Assembly (NCBI GenBank): GCA_017503375.1
Contig: JAFVTF010000015.1
Coordinates: 1 to 58,121 of the forward strand
DNA length: 58,121 nucleotides
Direction: 5' to 3'
DNA from: Lentisphaeria bacterium
GTDB lineage: Bacteria > Verrucomicrobiota > Lentisphaeria > Victivallales > UBA1829
Part shown: positions 45,165-54,170 of the stretch, piece after piece
Position numbering within the stretch: position 1 is the first letter of the stretch
Layout: each line of letters opens with the position of its first letter
Translations under genes and position numbers: made by a program
Notes under the pieces: model-generated
Seen by the model: the letters and a program-made list of their open reading frames with translations, nothing else
Databases searched by the model: none
What the model was told of the DNA's origin: nothing

Positions 45165-46885
45165 TGGAAAAAATCCGGATGTTCCGTTTGAGCGGCTGGG
45201 GAATTGCGGCTGAATATGTGCTGCTTGCTGTTTGCGGGGCACTTTTTACACTTGCGTTTCCGGGGATTGACTGGAATATGCTTGCATGGATCGGCGCGAT
45301 TCCGGTCTGTCTTGCTGTATTGACATCCAATCCGGGGGCAGCCTTCTTGAAAGCATTCACCTGGAGCTGGTTCTGGAATTTCACTGCATTTTTCTGGCTG
45401 AGGGAAATCGTCGTTCCCCTGCCGATCGGCATGGCATTTACGTTGGCTCCTTTTACAGCAGTCTGGGCATGTATTGCGGCCTGGCTGCGGAAAAATCTGG
45501 AGTTTTCCGTTCAGGACAGACTGGATGGAGCAACGCAGTGCGCAAAAGTCAAACCATTCTCCAAGCCGCTGACCGGGATTCTTTTTCTTCTGGGCAGTTC
45601 CGGATTATGGTGTGTTCTGGAATGGATCCGTTCCTGGATCTTCACCGGATTGCCCTGGAATCTTCTTGCAGCGGCACAATGGAGAAATATTCCGTTGATT
45701 CAGATTTGTGAATATACCGGGATATACGGTGTCAGTTTCTGCATTATCATGATGAATATGGCATTGGCGATGACTATTCCGCAGCTTCCGGTTATCATCA
45801 AAGGGAAACGGTTCTGGCCGCTGGTTACAGCGATGGTCATCCTTGCTTTCTCCTTGTTTTTCGGATTCCGTCTTCTGAAACGGGCGGAAAAGGTGGAAAC
45901 TGTTCCCTTCCGTGCGGGCGTCGTTCAATGTGATTTGACACAGCGGAGGAATCCTGTTGCAGGACAGGGAGAAGAAGCTCTGGATGTCTGTCTGGAACTT
46001 TCCCGGCAGATTCTTCAGAAAGAACATGAAACGATTGCAGTCTCGCTGGATACCCCGGCGAAACGGCAGGTTCCCTTATCAGTGATCATCTGGCCGGAAA
46101 CTGCGGTTCCTGTACCATATCGCGGAGTGAGCGAACTTTCCGGGGAATACCGGTTCCGTCTGGGAAAACTGATTACAAAATATCAGGTTCCATTTCTTAT
46201 CGGGAGTCTTGATTATGAATTGAGTACCACATCTCCGGATGGTTATGATTTGATGAACAGTGCGCTTCTGATCAGGGAACCGGGCGGAACGGTTGCGGAT
46301 AAATTTTCCAAGATACATCTGGTGCCGTTCGGGGAATATGTTCCATACGGCAAAGAGTTTCCCGCCTTTGCCAAGCTGGTAGGAATGGGACGTGACCTTG
46401 CACCGGGAAAACGGTTCAACCCGATTGAATTGAGTCCGGATGTCAAAGCCGGAATTTCCATCTGCTTTGAAAGTGCATTTCCGTATGTATCGCGCGGACA
46501 CGTTTTGAACGGAGCGAATCTTCTTGTAATTATCTCCAATGATGCGTGGTATCCCACAAGCAATGAACCGGAACAGCATTTTGCGAATGCGTTGTTCCGT
46601 GCGGTGGAAAACCGGCTGCCGATTCTGAGAAGCGGAAATTCCAGCCATACGCTTTGGATCTCGCCATCCGGTACAGTTCAGAAAACGGCACTTTCCGGAC
46701 TTCATGACCGTGGACGGACAGCAGCAGTATTTACTGTTCAAGTCCCGAAAAATCATCAGCTTACCTTCTATTCCAGATTCGGAAATATAGTGATCGTTCT
46801 TTTCGGATTCCTGGGATTCCTCGCTGCGGTTCCCGCATTTATGAATTGGAACATGTACCGTCTGGCTCAAGGAAATCGAACATGA
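45161..46885 (+). CDS. lnt: Apolipoprotein N-acyltransferase
   Basis: 574 aa. About seven N-terminal membrane segments (1-240) precede a nitrilase domain with the catalytic triad Glu313 (IIWPETAVP), Lys384 (KIHLVPFGEY) and Cys435 (GISICFES). It adds the third acyl chain to lipoproteins in the inner membrane, which fits the lipoproteins in this window. The 3' end overlaps the kinase gene by 4 bp. Confidence 0.95.
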   Translation: MMEKIRMFRLSGWGIAAEYVLLAVCGALFTLAFPGIDWNMLAWIGAIPVCLAVLTSNPGAAFLKAFTWSWFWNFTAFFWLREIVVPLPIGMAFTLAPFTAVWACIAAWLRKNLEFSVQDRLDGATQCAKVKPFSKPLTGILFLLGSSGLWCVLEWIRSWIFTGLPWNLLAAAQWRNIPLIQICEYTGIYGVSFCIIMMNMALAMTIPQLPVIIKGKRFWPLVTAMVILAFSLFFGFRLLKRAEKVETVPFRAGVVQCDLTQRRNPVAGQGEEALDVCLELSRQILQKEHETIAVSLDTPAKRQVPLSVIIWPETAVPVPYRGVSELSGEYRFRLGKLITKYQVPFLIGSLDYELSTTSPDGYDLMNSALLIREPGGTVADKFSKIHLVPFGEYVPYGKEFPAFAKLVGMGRDLAPGKRFNPIELSPDVKAGISICFESAFPYVSRGHVLNGANLLVIISNDAWYPTSNEPEQHFANALFRAVENRLPILRSGNSSHTLWISPSGTVQKTALSGLHDRGRTAAVFTVQVPKNHQLTFYSRFGNIVIVLFGFLGFLAAVPAFMNWNMYRLAQGNRT

Positions 46886-48018
46886 AAGAAACAGAACTTT
46901 CGGAAAAACATCATCAGTACGGACTCCCGGAAAAATATCTGAACAGCTGTGTTCTGGGAGTCGGAGGAATGAAAGAGGTGCTTGTCTGTACGGACAAGGA
47001 AAGCCGGAGGCGGGTTGCAGTTGCCATTCCCCGCATGGATGATCCGGAAGAGTATCAGAAATTTCTGGAAGAAGCCCGTCTGACAGCCCGGCTGGAACAC
47101 CCGAATATCATTCCTGTTCATGAAGTCGGAACTACGAAAGACGGAAAACCTTACTTTGTTATGAAGCTGGCATCCGGTCTGACGCTGGCAAAGATTTTGA
47201 AAAAATTACGGGAACAGGATCCGGAATTTCTGAAAAAATATACATTGGAAGTCCTGCTGAACATTTTTCAGAAGATCTGCAAGGCTGTAGAGTTTGCCCA
47301 TTCCAAGAATATCTGTCATCTGGATTTGAAGCCGGAAAATATTCAGGTCGGGGAATATGGAGAAGTTCTGATTCTGGATTGGGGATTGGCGTATGAGTTC
47401 GATGAAAAAACGCAGGCGGTCAATCCTGCAAAGACTCAAAAAGTAGCGAAACTTCACCAGACTCAGGATGGCATCATCAAAGGAACTCCGGAATATATGT
47501 CTCCGGAACAGGCATTGGGAATCAACAGCAGCCGGACGCCCCGGAGTGATATTTATTCTCTGGGAGCAATTCTTTATACCATGCTGACATTTTATGCACC
47601 CATTGGCGGAAAAACCCGGGATGAAATTATCCAGAATGCAGCAGACGGAAAAATTCTGCCGATCCGGAAAGAGACAAACGGCGGAAGACATATTCCTCTG
47701 ACATTGCAGTTTATCGTATTCAAAGCAATGCACAGAGCTCCATCCAAACGTTACGGTTCCGTTCTGGAACTGGAACTGGATATTGAGGCATATCTGCACG
47801 GTTTCCCATCTGCAGCAGAAAACGCAAAAATGTTTACCAGATTGCTGCTGTTCCTTAAACGGGAACGGCTGCAAATGTTCCTTGTGGTTTCGCTCTTCTT
47901 TATCTGCTTCATCCTCGTTGTATTTCTTCTTGCAAAGATTCACTACAAGAATGAAGAGCTGAGAGTATATGAAAGTTCTGTACTGGAAACAGTTCCGGCG
48001 TTAAACAGAAATTACTGA
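46882..48018 (+). CDS. Membrane Ser/Thr protein kinase without the beta-3 lysine
   Basis: 378 aa. The ATG at 46882 overlaps the lnt stop (ATGA). Kinase domain about 20-300: glycine loop LGVGGMKEV (25-33), catalytic HLDLKPEN (Asp148), DWG (Asp166), GTPEYMSPEQAL and SDIYSLG. The position of the ATP-anchoring lysine (VAxK) reads VAVA, with Ala48 encoded by GCC at 47023-47025. A single membrane helix lies near 330-352, followed by a short outer tail; no sensor domain is attached. It may be a pseudokinase or use another lysine. Confidence 0.85.
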   Translation: MKETELSEKHHQYGLPEKYLNSCVLGVGGMKEVLVCTDKESRRRVAVAIPRMDDPEEYQKFLEEARLTARLEHPNIIPVHEVGTTKDGKPYFVMKLASGLTLAKILKKLREQDPEFLKKYTLEVLLNIFQKICKAVEFAHSKNICHLDLKPENIQVGEYGEVLILDWGLAYEFDEKTQAVNPAKTQKVAKLHQTQDGIIKGTPEYMSPEQALGINSSRTPRSDIYSLGAILYTMLTFYAPIGGKTRDEIIQNAADGKILPIRKETNGGRHIPLTLQFIVFKAMHRAPSKRYGSVLELELDIEAYLHGFPSAAENAKMFTRLLLFLKRERLQMFLVVSLFFICFILVVFLLAKIHYKNEELRVYESSVLETVPALNRNY

Positions 48019-49175
48019 GCGTTCTTCTTATTCAAAGCGGACTGATAAAGGTCCAGAAGGATATCAGCCATACGCCGCCAGCCGAAAAGATTTCCCACAA
48101 GAGCTTTTCCATTCTGACCATACTGTTTCACGGTCTCCGGATTCTCAATGACTGCCGCCATGGCACTCTCCACGGAATCAAGCTCTCTGGGCTCAATCAG
48201 CCATCCGGTTTCCCCGTTTATAACGACTTCCGGGGTTCCGTCCAGATTGTAACCGATAACTGGTTTCCCGCAGCCGAGAGACTGTACCGCAGCACGGGGA
48301 AGTCCTTCATGCAGGGAAAGATGTACCAGAGCATCGGACAGGGCAAGATATCTGTGGACCTCTCCGGGAGAAATCAATCCGGGAAAGAAAAAGCGGTCTG
48401 CAACGCCGGCAGATTCCACTTCATTCCGGATGGAATCCATGAGAATTCCGTTCCCGATCAAAAGAAAACAAGCCTGAGGGAACCGTTTTGCAATGCGGAT
48501 TGCAACAGGAATGAAATCTTCATATCCTTTTTCGGGGAACAACCGGGCGACTGTGGCAAAAACAACTGAATTTTCCGGGATTCCCAATTCTTTCTGAAGA
48601 GTCGGTTCCGGAACAGCATTCAGGAACTTTCCGATATCCATACCGCTGTAAACGACTTTGAACATCTCCTTTTTTCCGATACCGGCAGCCAGAGACTGGT
48701 CGATCATCGCCTGAGCAACACAATAGATCTCATCACAATATTTTGCAGCCAGTTTTTCCAGAAAGATATACAGGCTGTTTTTCCATTTTGCCTGGTACGG
48801 ATGAAACGCCAAACCGTGAATTGTATGAATAACAAGAGGCACTCCGGCATGACGTCCGGCAATACGGCCGATGATTCCGGCTTTGGAGGTGTGAGTATGA
48901 ACAACATCATACTTTTCTTTCCGGCATACTTTTTTCAGAAAGAAATAGGCTTTCAATTCATTCAGCGGAGAAATTTCCCGGACGAGCCAGGGACATTCAA
49001 TGACTTTCAAACCGGGCAGAGGCTGATCCCGAAGCAGCTTTCCCTCCGGTCCGTCAGTCGGTCCTGTGATCAATGTCACATCATGTCCTTTTTCCAATGC
49101 CCCTTTGATGGAGAGCAAAGTATTTTCCTGAGCGCCGCCGATAATCATGCGGGTGATAATATGACAAATCTTCAT
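48012..49175 (-). CDS. Glycosyltransferase family 4
   Basis: 387 aa GT-B enzyme. The ATG at 49175 follows GAGG by 8 bases and overlaps the NUDIX stop by 4 bp. N-terminal GGAQENTLLSIKGAL and the C-terminal nucleotide-sugar site LHEGLPRAAVQSLGCGKPVIG are typical; the second acidic residue of the EX7E motif is Gln here. It would add a sugar to a lipid or polysaccharide of the envelope. It overlaps the convergent kinase gene by 7 bp. Confidence 0.9.
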   Translation of the reverse strand: MKICHIITRMIIGGAQENTLLSIKGALEKGHDVTLITGPTDGPEGKLLRDQPLPGLKVIECPWLVREISPLNELKAYFFLKKVCRKEKYDVVHTHTSKAGIIGRIAGRHAGVPLVIHTIHGLAFHPYQAKWKNSLYIFLEKLAAKYCDEIYCVAQAMIDQSLAAGIGKKEMFKVVYSGMDIGKFLNAVPEPTLQKELGIPENSVVFATVARLFPEKGYEDFIPVAIRIAKRFPQACFLLIGNGILMDSIRNEVESAGVADRFFFPGLISPGEVHRYLALSDALVHLSLHEGLPRAAVQSLGCGKPVIGYNLDGTPEVVINGETGWLIEPRELDSVESAMAAVIENPETVKQYGQNGKALVGNLFGWRRMADILLDLYQSALNKKNAQ

Positions 49176-49684
49176 AAACAGCCTCTTCCCAATTTTTTCA
49201 ATTCTTCGCACAAGTTCGGAGTAAACGCGCCCCCGCCGGAAGCAAGTTCCCTGTCGATTTCCTCAAAACTCCAGAAACGGATATCGTCGATTTCTGATTT
49301 CTGAAACGAAAAAGGTCCATCGGATATCAGAGAAAACACCCGGGTATTTTCAGATTCTATCTCATTTCTGATCTTTGCATCAAAAAGGAATTCCAGTTCA
49401 GCTGTTCCGGAAAAACCGAGTTCTTCCTTCAGTTCCCGGAGTGCTGCCGTTTCAAAATCCTCTCCATGATCCAGATGCCCGCCAACAGAAGTATCCCACT
49501 TCCCCGGCTGAATATCTTTATCCTTCCGGCGCAGCTGCAATAAAATACGCTGACCATCCGGATGAAATACAAAGACATGGGCAGTACGGTGAATCAGTGT
49601 GGGGTCCCCATGGCATTTGCTGCGGGGAGCTGTTCCGATCACAATTCCGTTATCATCAACGATATCAAACAGTTCATCATTCAT
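49172..49684 (-). CDS. NUDIX hydrolase
   Basis: 170 aa. The NUDIX box is visible as GGHLDHGEDFETAALRELKE followed by ELGF (about residues 66-90). The N-terminal FDIVDDNGIVIGTAPRSKCH resembles the IPP-isomerase-like NUDIX group, but the isomerase active-site Cys context is not clear. It probably hydrolyses a nucleoside diphosphate-linked compound. The ATG overlaps the end of clpC by 8 bp. Confidence 0.88.
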   Translation of the reverse strand: MNDELFDIVDDNGIVIGTAPRSKCHGDPTLIHRTAHVFVFHPDGQRILLQLRRKDKDIQPGKWDTSVGGHLDHGEDFETAALRELKEELGFSGTAELEFLFDAKIRNEIESENTRVFSLISDGPFSFQKSEIDDIRFWSFEEIDRELASGGGAFTPNLCEELKKLGRGCL

Positions 49685-52256
49685 TGTTTTTCTTCCGGGA
49701 GGTTTTCTTCTTTTCCGTTGTTTTTCCGGCTGAAGTCTTTTTCTTTGCAGGATCTTTTTTCTTCGACTCATCCGGAACAAATACTATCTTATTCCCGTCA
49801 ATTTTCGCAGAAATTGCAGATGCATTGTTCAATGTTCCCATGAGAATGGCTTCTGCCAATTCATCTTCCAGATAACGTTCAACAGCCCGGCGCAGCGGAC
49901 GCGCTCCGAATTCCGGTTTATAGCCTTTTTCGATCAGGAAATCAACGACTGCCGGATCAATGCTCAAAGCACATCCGCGGTCAGCCAGACGTTTCACCAC
50001 TTTATTCAGTTCCAAACGGATGATTTCGGCGAGGTCCGCTTTTTCCAGTTTGCGGAAGATGACAATATCATCGACCCGGTTCAAAAATTCCGGTTTGAAC
50101 TGCTTTTTCGCGGCTTCCATAAGCTGATTGGATGCCCGTTCAAAGTTTTCATCATTGGAGCGGGACCCCTCAAATCCCATACCGGAACTGTGATTCAAAA
50201 GAGCAGCGCCGATGTTGCTTGTCATGATGATGATCGTATTCCGGAAGTCCACGCGGCGGCCGAGTGTATCTGTCAGACGGCCTTCTTCCAGGATCTGCAA
50301 AAGCAAATGCATCACATCCGGATGCGCTTTTTCGATTTCGTCAAAAAGAACCACGCTGTACGGTTTCCGGCGGACACGTTCGGTCAATTCTCCGCCTTCT
50401 TCGTGTCCGACATAACCCGGAGGCGAACCGACCAGTCTGCTCACGTTGAATTTTTCCATATATTCGGACATATCGACCTGAATCAGAGAATCCTGATTTC
50501 CGAAAATGAACTCTGCAACCGTCTTGGCAAGAAGAGTTTTCCCAACCCCTGTAGGTCCGAGAAAGATGAAAGAACCGATCGGTCTGCGGGGATCTTTCAA
50601 GTCAGCACGGGAACGGCGCAATGCCCGGGAAATTGTGGAAAGTGCAGAATCCTGACCGACAACTGTACCACGGAGTGCTTCCTCCATTTTGAGCAGACGT
50701 GCAGTTTCCCCTTCCTGCATCTGATTCAGCGGGATTCCAGTAAATTTGGAAATGATTGCCGTAATCTCCGGAACATCCACCACAGGACAGTTCTGGTTAC
50801 AGTCTTCTTCCCACTTTTTCATGACCTTTTCAATTGCTGCCCGGAGTTCCCGCTCCTTGTCACGGCTTGCGGCAGCAGCTTCAAACTGCTGATGTTCCAC
50901 AGCTTCATCCTTTTCCGCACTGACACGCCGGATTTCATCTTCAAGGGGTGCAATATTGGGCAGAGGCGGATTATCGCAAATCCGGGCATGAGCTCCGGCT
51001 TCGTCGATCACATCAATAGCCTTATCCGGAAGAAAACGGTCGGAAATATAACGGTTGGAAAGTTTGACTGCCTCCTGAATCGCCGCATCGGTATATTTCA
51101 CCCTGTGATGTTTTTCATAAGCCGGACGGAGCCCGTTAAGAATCTGAATTGCATCTTCCACACCGGGAGGTTCCACAACAACAGACTGGAAACGCCGTTC
51201 CAGAGCTGAGTCTTTTTCAATTCCTTTACGGTACTCGTTCAAGGTTGTTGCTCCCACGCACTGCAATTCGCCGCGAGACAATGCCGGTTTGATAATGTTG
51301 GCGGCATCCATGGCACCTTCAGAGCCGCCGGCACCGACGATTGTATGCAGTTCATCAATAAACAGGATCACATTTCCGGAATTCCGGACTTCGTCAATGA
51401 CCGCTTTGATCCGTTCTTCAAACTGTCCGCGGTATTTTGTTCCGGCAACCATCAATGGCAAATCAAGAGCATACACCTTTTTATTTTTCAGAATGCCCGG
51501 CACATCTCCTGCCGCAATTTTCTGTGCAATCCCTTCCACGATAGCAGTTTTACCGACACCTGCCTCACCGATCAGGACGGGATTGTTTTTTGTTCTGCGG
51601 CAAAGGATCTGCAAAACACGGTCGATCTCATTTTTCCGTCCGATCACAGGATCAAGCCCGCCTTTTGCGGCAATCTCTGTCATATTTCTGCCGAATGCAT
51701 TCAGCGCATTAAGAGGGACCTCCTGCCGCTGGTTTTCTGTATTGCCGGAAAAATCACTGTCATCCGGACGGGAGGAATCATCCGGAATGAATCCGGCATC
51801 AATTTCCTGAAGGATTTTCTGACGGACCTGCTCCGGATTTACGTTCAGAGAGCGGAGAATCTGGGATCCTGCACAGCTGCTCTCCATCAGAACAGCAAGA
51901 AGAAGATGTTCCGTTCCAACGAAACTGAATTTCATTTTCCGGGCTTCTTCCAAAGCCCGCTGAAGCACATTCACAAGTCTTGCAGAAAGTGGACGGGCAC
52001 CATCCACCCCGGTAGTTCCCAGGCCGCCAAAGGAACGTTCCACTTCCAAACGTAATTTATCCAGGTTCAAATCCATGCTTTTCAATACAGCGACGGCGAC
52101 ACCTTCATTCATAGCAATAAGCCCCAGCAGAAGATGTTCTGTTCCGACATAATCATGGTTCAACCGGATGGCTTCTTTCTGGGCAAGTTCCAATACGTGT
52201 CTGGCACGGGGTGTAAATTCTTTAATCAAGTGATTTAAATCATCGGGATAATCCAT
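49677..52256 (-). CDS. clpC: ClpC-type AAA+ unfoldase
   Basis: 859 aa. The ATG at 52256 has AAGGAG 6 bases upstream, while the in-frame TTG at 52262 abuts it. Clp-N repeats (about 12-150), first AAA+ domain (GEAGVGKTAIVEG), a UVR-like middle region (EHQQFEAAAASRDKERELRA), second AAA+ domain (GPTGVGKTLLAK) and a Lys-rich 27-residue tail. It unfolds proteins for ClpP. Promoter at 52291-52318. First gene of clpC-NUDIX-GT4. Confidence 0.94.
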   Translation of the reverse strand: MDYPDDLNHLIKEFTPRARHVLELAQKEAIRLNHDYVGTEHLLLGLIAMNEGVAVAVLKSMDLNLDKLRLEVERSFGGLGTTGVDGARPLSARLVNVLQRALEEARKMKFSFVGTEHLLLAVLMESSCAGSQILRSLNVNPEQVRQKILQEIDAGFIPDDSSRPDDSDFSGNTENQRQEVPLNALNAFGRNMTEIAAKGGLDPVIGRKNEIDRVLQILCRRTKNNPVLIGEAGVGKTAIVEGIAQKIAAGDVPGILKNKKVYALDLPLMVAGTKYRGQFEERIKAVIDEVRNSGNVILFIDELHTIVGAGGSEGAMDAANIIKPALSRGELQCVGATTLNEYRKGIEKDSALERRFQSVVVEPPGVEDAIQILNGLRPAYEKHHRVKYTDAAIQEAVKLSNRYISDRFLPDKAIDVIDEAGAHARICDNPPLPNIAPLEDEIRRVSAEKDEAVEHQQFEAAAASRDKERELRAAIEKVMKKWEEDCNQNCPVVDVPEITAIISKFTGIPLNQMQEGETARLLKMEEALRGTVVGQDSALSTISRALRRSRADLKDPRRPIGSFIFLGPTGVGKTLLAKTVAEFIFGNQDSLIQVDMSEYMEKFNVSRLVGSPPGYVGHEEGGELTERVRRKPYSVVLFDEIEKAHPDVMHLLLQILEEGRLTDTLGRRVDFRNTIIIMTSNIGAALLNHSSGMGFEGSRSNDENFERASNQLMEAAKKQFKPEFLNRVDDIVIFRKLEKADLAEIIRLELNKVVKRLADRGCALSIDPAVVDFLIEKGYKPEFGARPLRRAVERYLEDELAEAILMGTLNNASAISAKIDGNKIVFVPDESKKKDPAKKKTSAGKTTEKKKTSRKKNNE

Positions 52257-52290
52257 AAACAACTCCTTCTGCTTTTTATTATTCAGGCGT

Positions 52291-52318
52291 AATATAACAC
52301 TCTATTGGCTGCTTTCAA
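52291..52318 (-). promoter_or_regulatory. clpC promoter
   Basis: On the minus strand TTGAAA (52318-52313), 16-bp spacer, TATATT (52296-52291). Confidence 0.75.
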
Positions 52319-52453
52319 GTGAAAATATGACAGATTTATGGAAGGTTATTTGATTTTTCATGGAAATAAAACTATATTAATGAGATTACCGGGAATGTCG
52401 GGAATACTGAATATGAGTAAAAAGCTTTATTTCGATGGAAGGTAACTGTAAAA

Positions 52454-52927
52454 ATGAAAACTTATCAGAAAGCTGAAACAGCCAAAGAACTTTTTCATCG
52501 CGGAGCAAATTGTGCGCAGGCCGTTCTGGGTGCATTTGCAGCGGAATGCGGTCTGACGGAAGAAGAAGCCTTCCGGATCGCCTCCGGATTCGGGGGAGGA
52601 ATCAGCCGTTTGCGGGAAGTCTGCGGTGCCGTCAGCGGCATGGTCCTGACAGCCGATTTTCTCTGCGGACAATCTGATATCACCGATAAAAAAGCCAAAG
52701 ATACTCACTATGCAAAAATCCGGGAATTGACAGATGCGTTTCAGAAAGAAACCGGGTCGGTTGTCTGCCGGGAACTTCTGGGACTTGAAAAAAATCAATC
52801 AGATGTTCCGGTTTCCGAAGCCAGAACAGAACAATATTATCAGAAACGGCCTTGCGGAGAGATGGTTGCACTGGCAGCCGGAATTCTGGAAGAAGCATTT
52901 TTCTCTGAAAAAAATGAAAAAAACTGA
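52454..52927 (+). CDS. C_GCAxxG_C_C family protein
   Basis: 157 aa. Conserved cysteines in GANCAQAVLGAF, ECGL, VCGAVSGMVL (the GCAxxG-like loop) and a late RPCGEMV define this redox-active or metal-binding family, often found near electron-transfer genes. The signature core is FGGGISRLREVCGAVSG. Function unknown. It stands alone before the asd leader. Confidence 0.85.
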   Translation: MKTYQKAETAKELFHRGANCAQAVLGAFAAECGLTEEEAFRIASGFGGGISRLREVCGAVSGMVLTADFLCGQSDITDKKAKDTHYAKIRELTDAFQKETGSVVCRELLGLEKNQSDVPVSEARTEQYYQKRPCGEMVALAAGILEEAFFSEKNEKN

Positions 52928-52948
52928 GTTTTCAATGGGGTATCAACC

Positions 52949-52976
52949 TTGAAAATACTTGAAACAAATGTATATT
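52949..52976 (+). promoter_or_regulatory. asd promoter
   Basis: TTGAAA (52949-52954), 16-bp spacer, TATATT (52971-52976). Transcription would start near 52983. Confidence 0.7.
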
Positions 52977-52982
52977 AAGAGG

Positions 52983-53139
52983 TTTCAAGGCTGAAAAAAG
53001 TATAGAAAAAGAACAGCCGGATGAATCGGGAGCCGTTACTCCCGGTATTCCGGACGGATAAATCCTTTGCGGCGACGGGATTAGCCCGGCAGCGGAAGTG
53101 ACATCGAGTCCGGACAACAAAACCACGGAGTGTATTACA
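52983..53139 (+). ncRNA. Structured 5' leader of asd, candidate riboswitch
   Basis: About 157 nt. Possible stems: GGCTG/CAGCC (52989-53018), CGGGAG/CTCCCG (53027-53044), GGAT/ATCC (53056-53065), CGGG/CCCG (53076-53088), closing stem CCGGAC/GTCCGG (53050-53055 with 53108-53113). CCGGA at 53017-53021 could instead pair with TCCGG at 53049-53053, competing with the closing stem. It matches no riboswitch class I recognise; the lysine class, expected near asd, lacks its conserved core here. Confidence 0.5.
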
Positions 53140-54153
53140 ATGGGAAGATCTTTAAGGGTCGCAGTGGCAGGCGCAACAGGTGCTGTCGGTATCGAAATGG
53201 TGAAAACTCTTGAACGGAGAAATTTCCCTGTTTCTGAAATCAAACTTCTCGCTTCAGCCCGTTCTGCCGGTAAAACTATGAAATTCAAAGGCGAAGACGT
53301 TGTTATTCAGGAAATGACAAAGGATTCCTTCAATGATGTTGATATTGCACTGTTCAGTGCCGGTTCATCCATCTCCAAGGAATATGCACCGATCTTCCGC
53401 GGCAACAAAAATGTTGTTATGATCGACAACTCCAGCTGCTTCCGTATGGACGAAGATGTGCCGCTGGTTGTGCCCGAAGTCAATGCTGAAGATGCTTTCA
53501 AACACAACGGTATCATCGCAAACCCCAACTGCACGACCGCTATCATGTGCGTGGCAGTCTATCCTCTTCATAAAGCAAAAGGTCTGAAACGTATGGTCGC
53601 AGCTACCTATCAGGCAGCAAGCGGCGGCGGTGCCAAGGCTATGCAGGAACTCATTGATCAGACCGCTGATGTCCTCGCTGGCAAACCCGCTCAGGTCAAT
53701 GTCATGGCTCAGCGCATCGCATTCAACCTCTTCCCCCACATCGACTCCTTCCTCGACAATGGTTACACCAAGGAAGAAATGAAGATGTTCAACGAAGCTC
53801 GCAAGATCATGCATCTCCCCGATTTGATGCTCTCCTGCTCCTGCGTCCGCGTTCCTGTTCTCCGCGCTCACTCTGAGTCCCTGAACATGGAATTTGAACA
53901 GGATATCACCCCGGAAGAAGCTCGCGAAATCATCAAGAATTCTCCCGGTGTCATCCTTTGCGACGATCCCGCAAACAAGGTTTATCCCATGCCGATCGAC
54001 GCAACCGACAAGTTCGATGTCCTCGTTGGCAGAATCCGTCAGGATGTCTCCCGCAACGACAAAAAAGGATTGGAAATGTTCATTTCCGGCGACCAGCTCC
54101 TCAAGGGCGCAGCTCTCAACGCTGTTCAGATCGCTGAAGTCCTCAACAGATAA
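53140..54153 (+). CDS. asd: Aspartate-semialdehyde dehydrogenase
   Basis: 337 aa. The ATG at 53140 has GGAG about 9 bases upstream; the frame continues into the leader but without a credible start. Rossmann motif AGATGAVGIEMVKTLE, catalytic Cys131 (NPNCTTAIM) and LSCSCVRVPVLRAHSES. It makes aspartate semialdehyde for lysine, threonine, methionine and diaminopimelate. Codon use is strongly biased. The structured leader suggests feedback control. Confidence 0.94.
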   Translation: MGRSLRVAVAGATGAVGIEMVKTLERRNFPVSEIKLLASARSAGKTMKFKGEDVVIQEMTKDSFNDVDIALFSAGSSISKEYAPIFRGNKNVVMIDNSSCFRMDEDVPLVVPEVNAEDAFKHNGIIANPNCTTAIMCVAVYPLHKAKGLKRMVAATYQAASGGGAKAMQELIDQTADVLAGKPAQVNVMAQRIAFNLFPHIDSFLDNGYTKEEMKMFNEARKIMHLPDLMLSCSCVRVPVLRAHSESLNMEFEQDITPEEAREIIKNSPGVILCDDPANKVYPMPIDATDKFDVLVGRIRQDVSRNDKKGLEMFISGDQLLKGAALNAVQIAEVLNR

Positions 54154-54170
54154 GCCAAACGGCATTTCTG

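Noticed and set aside
53056..53113. Lysine or SAM riboswitch at asd
   Set aside because: CCCGGCAGC recalls the SAM-I core, but the remaining conserved parts of either class are missing.
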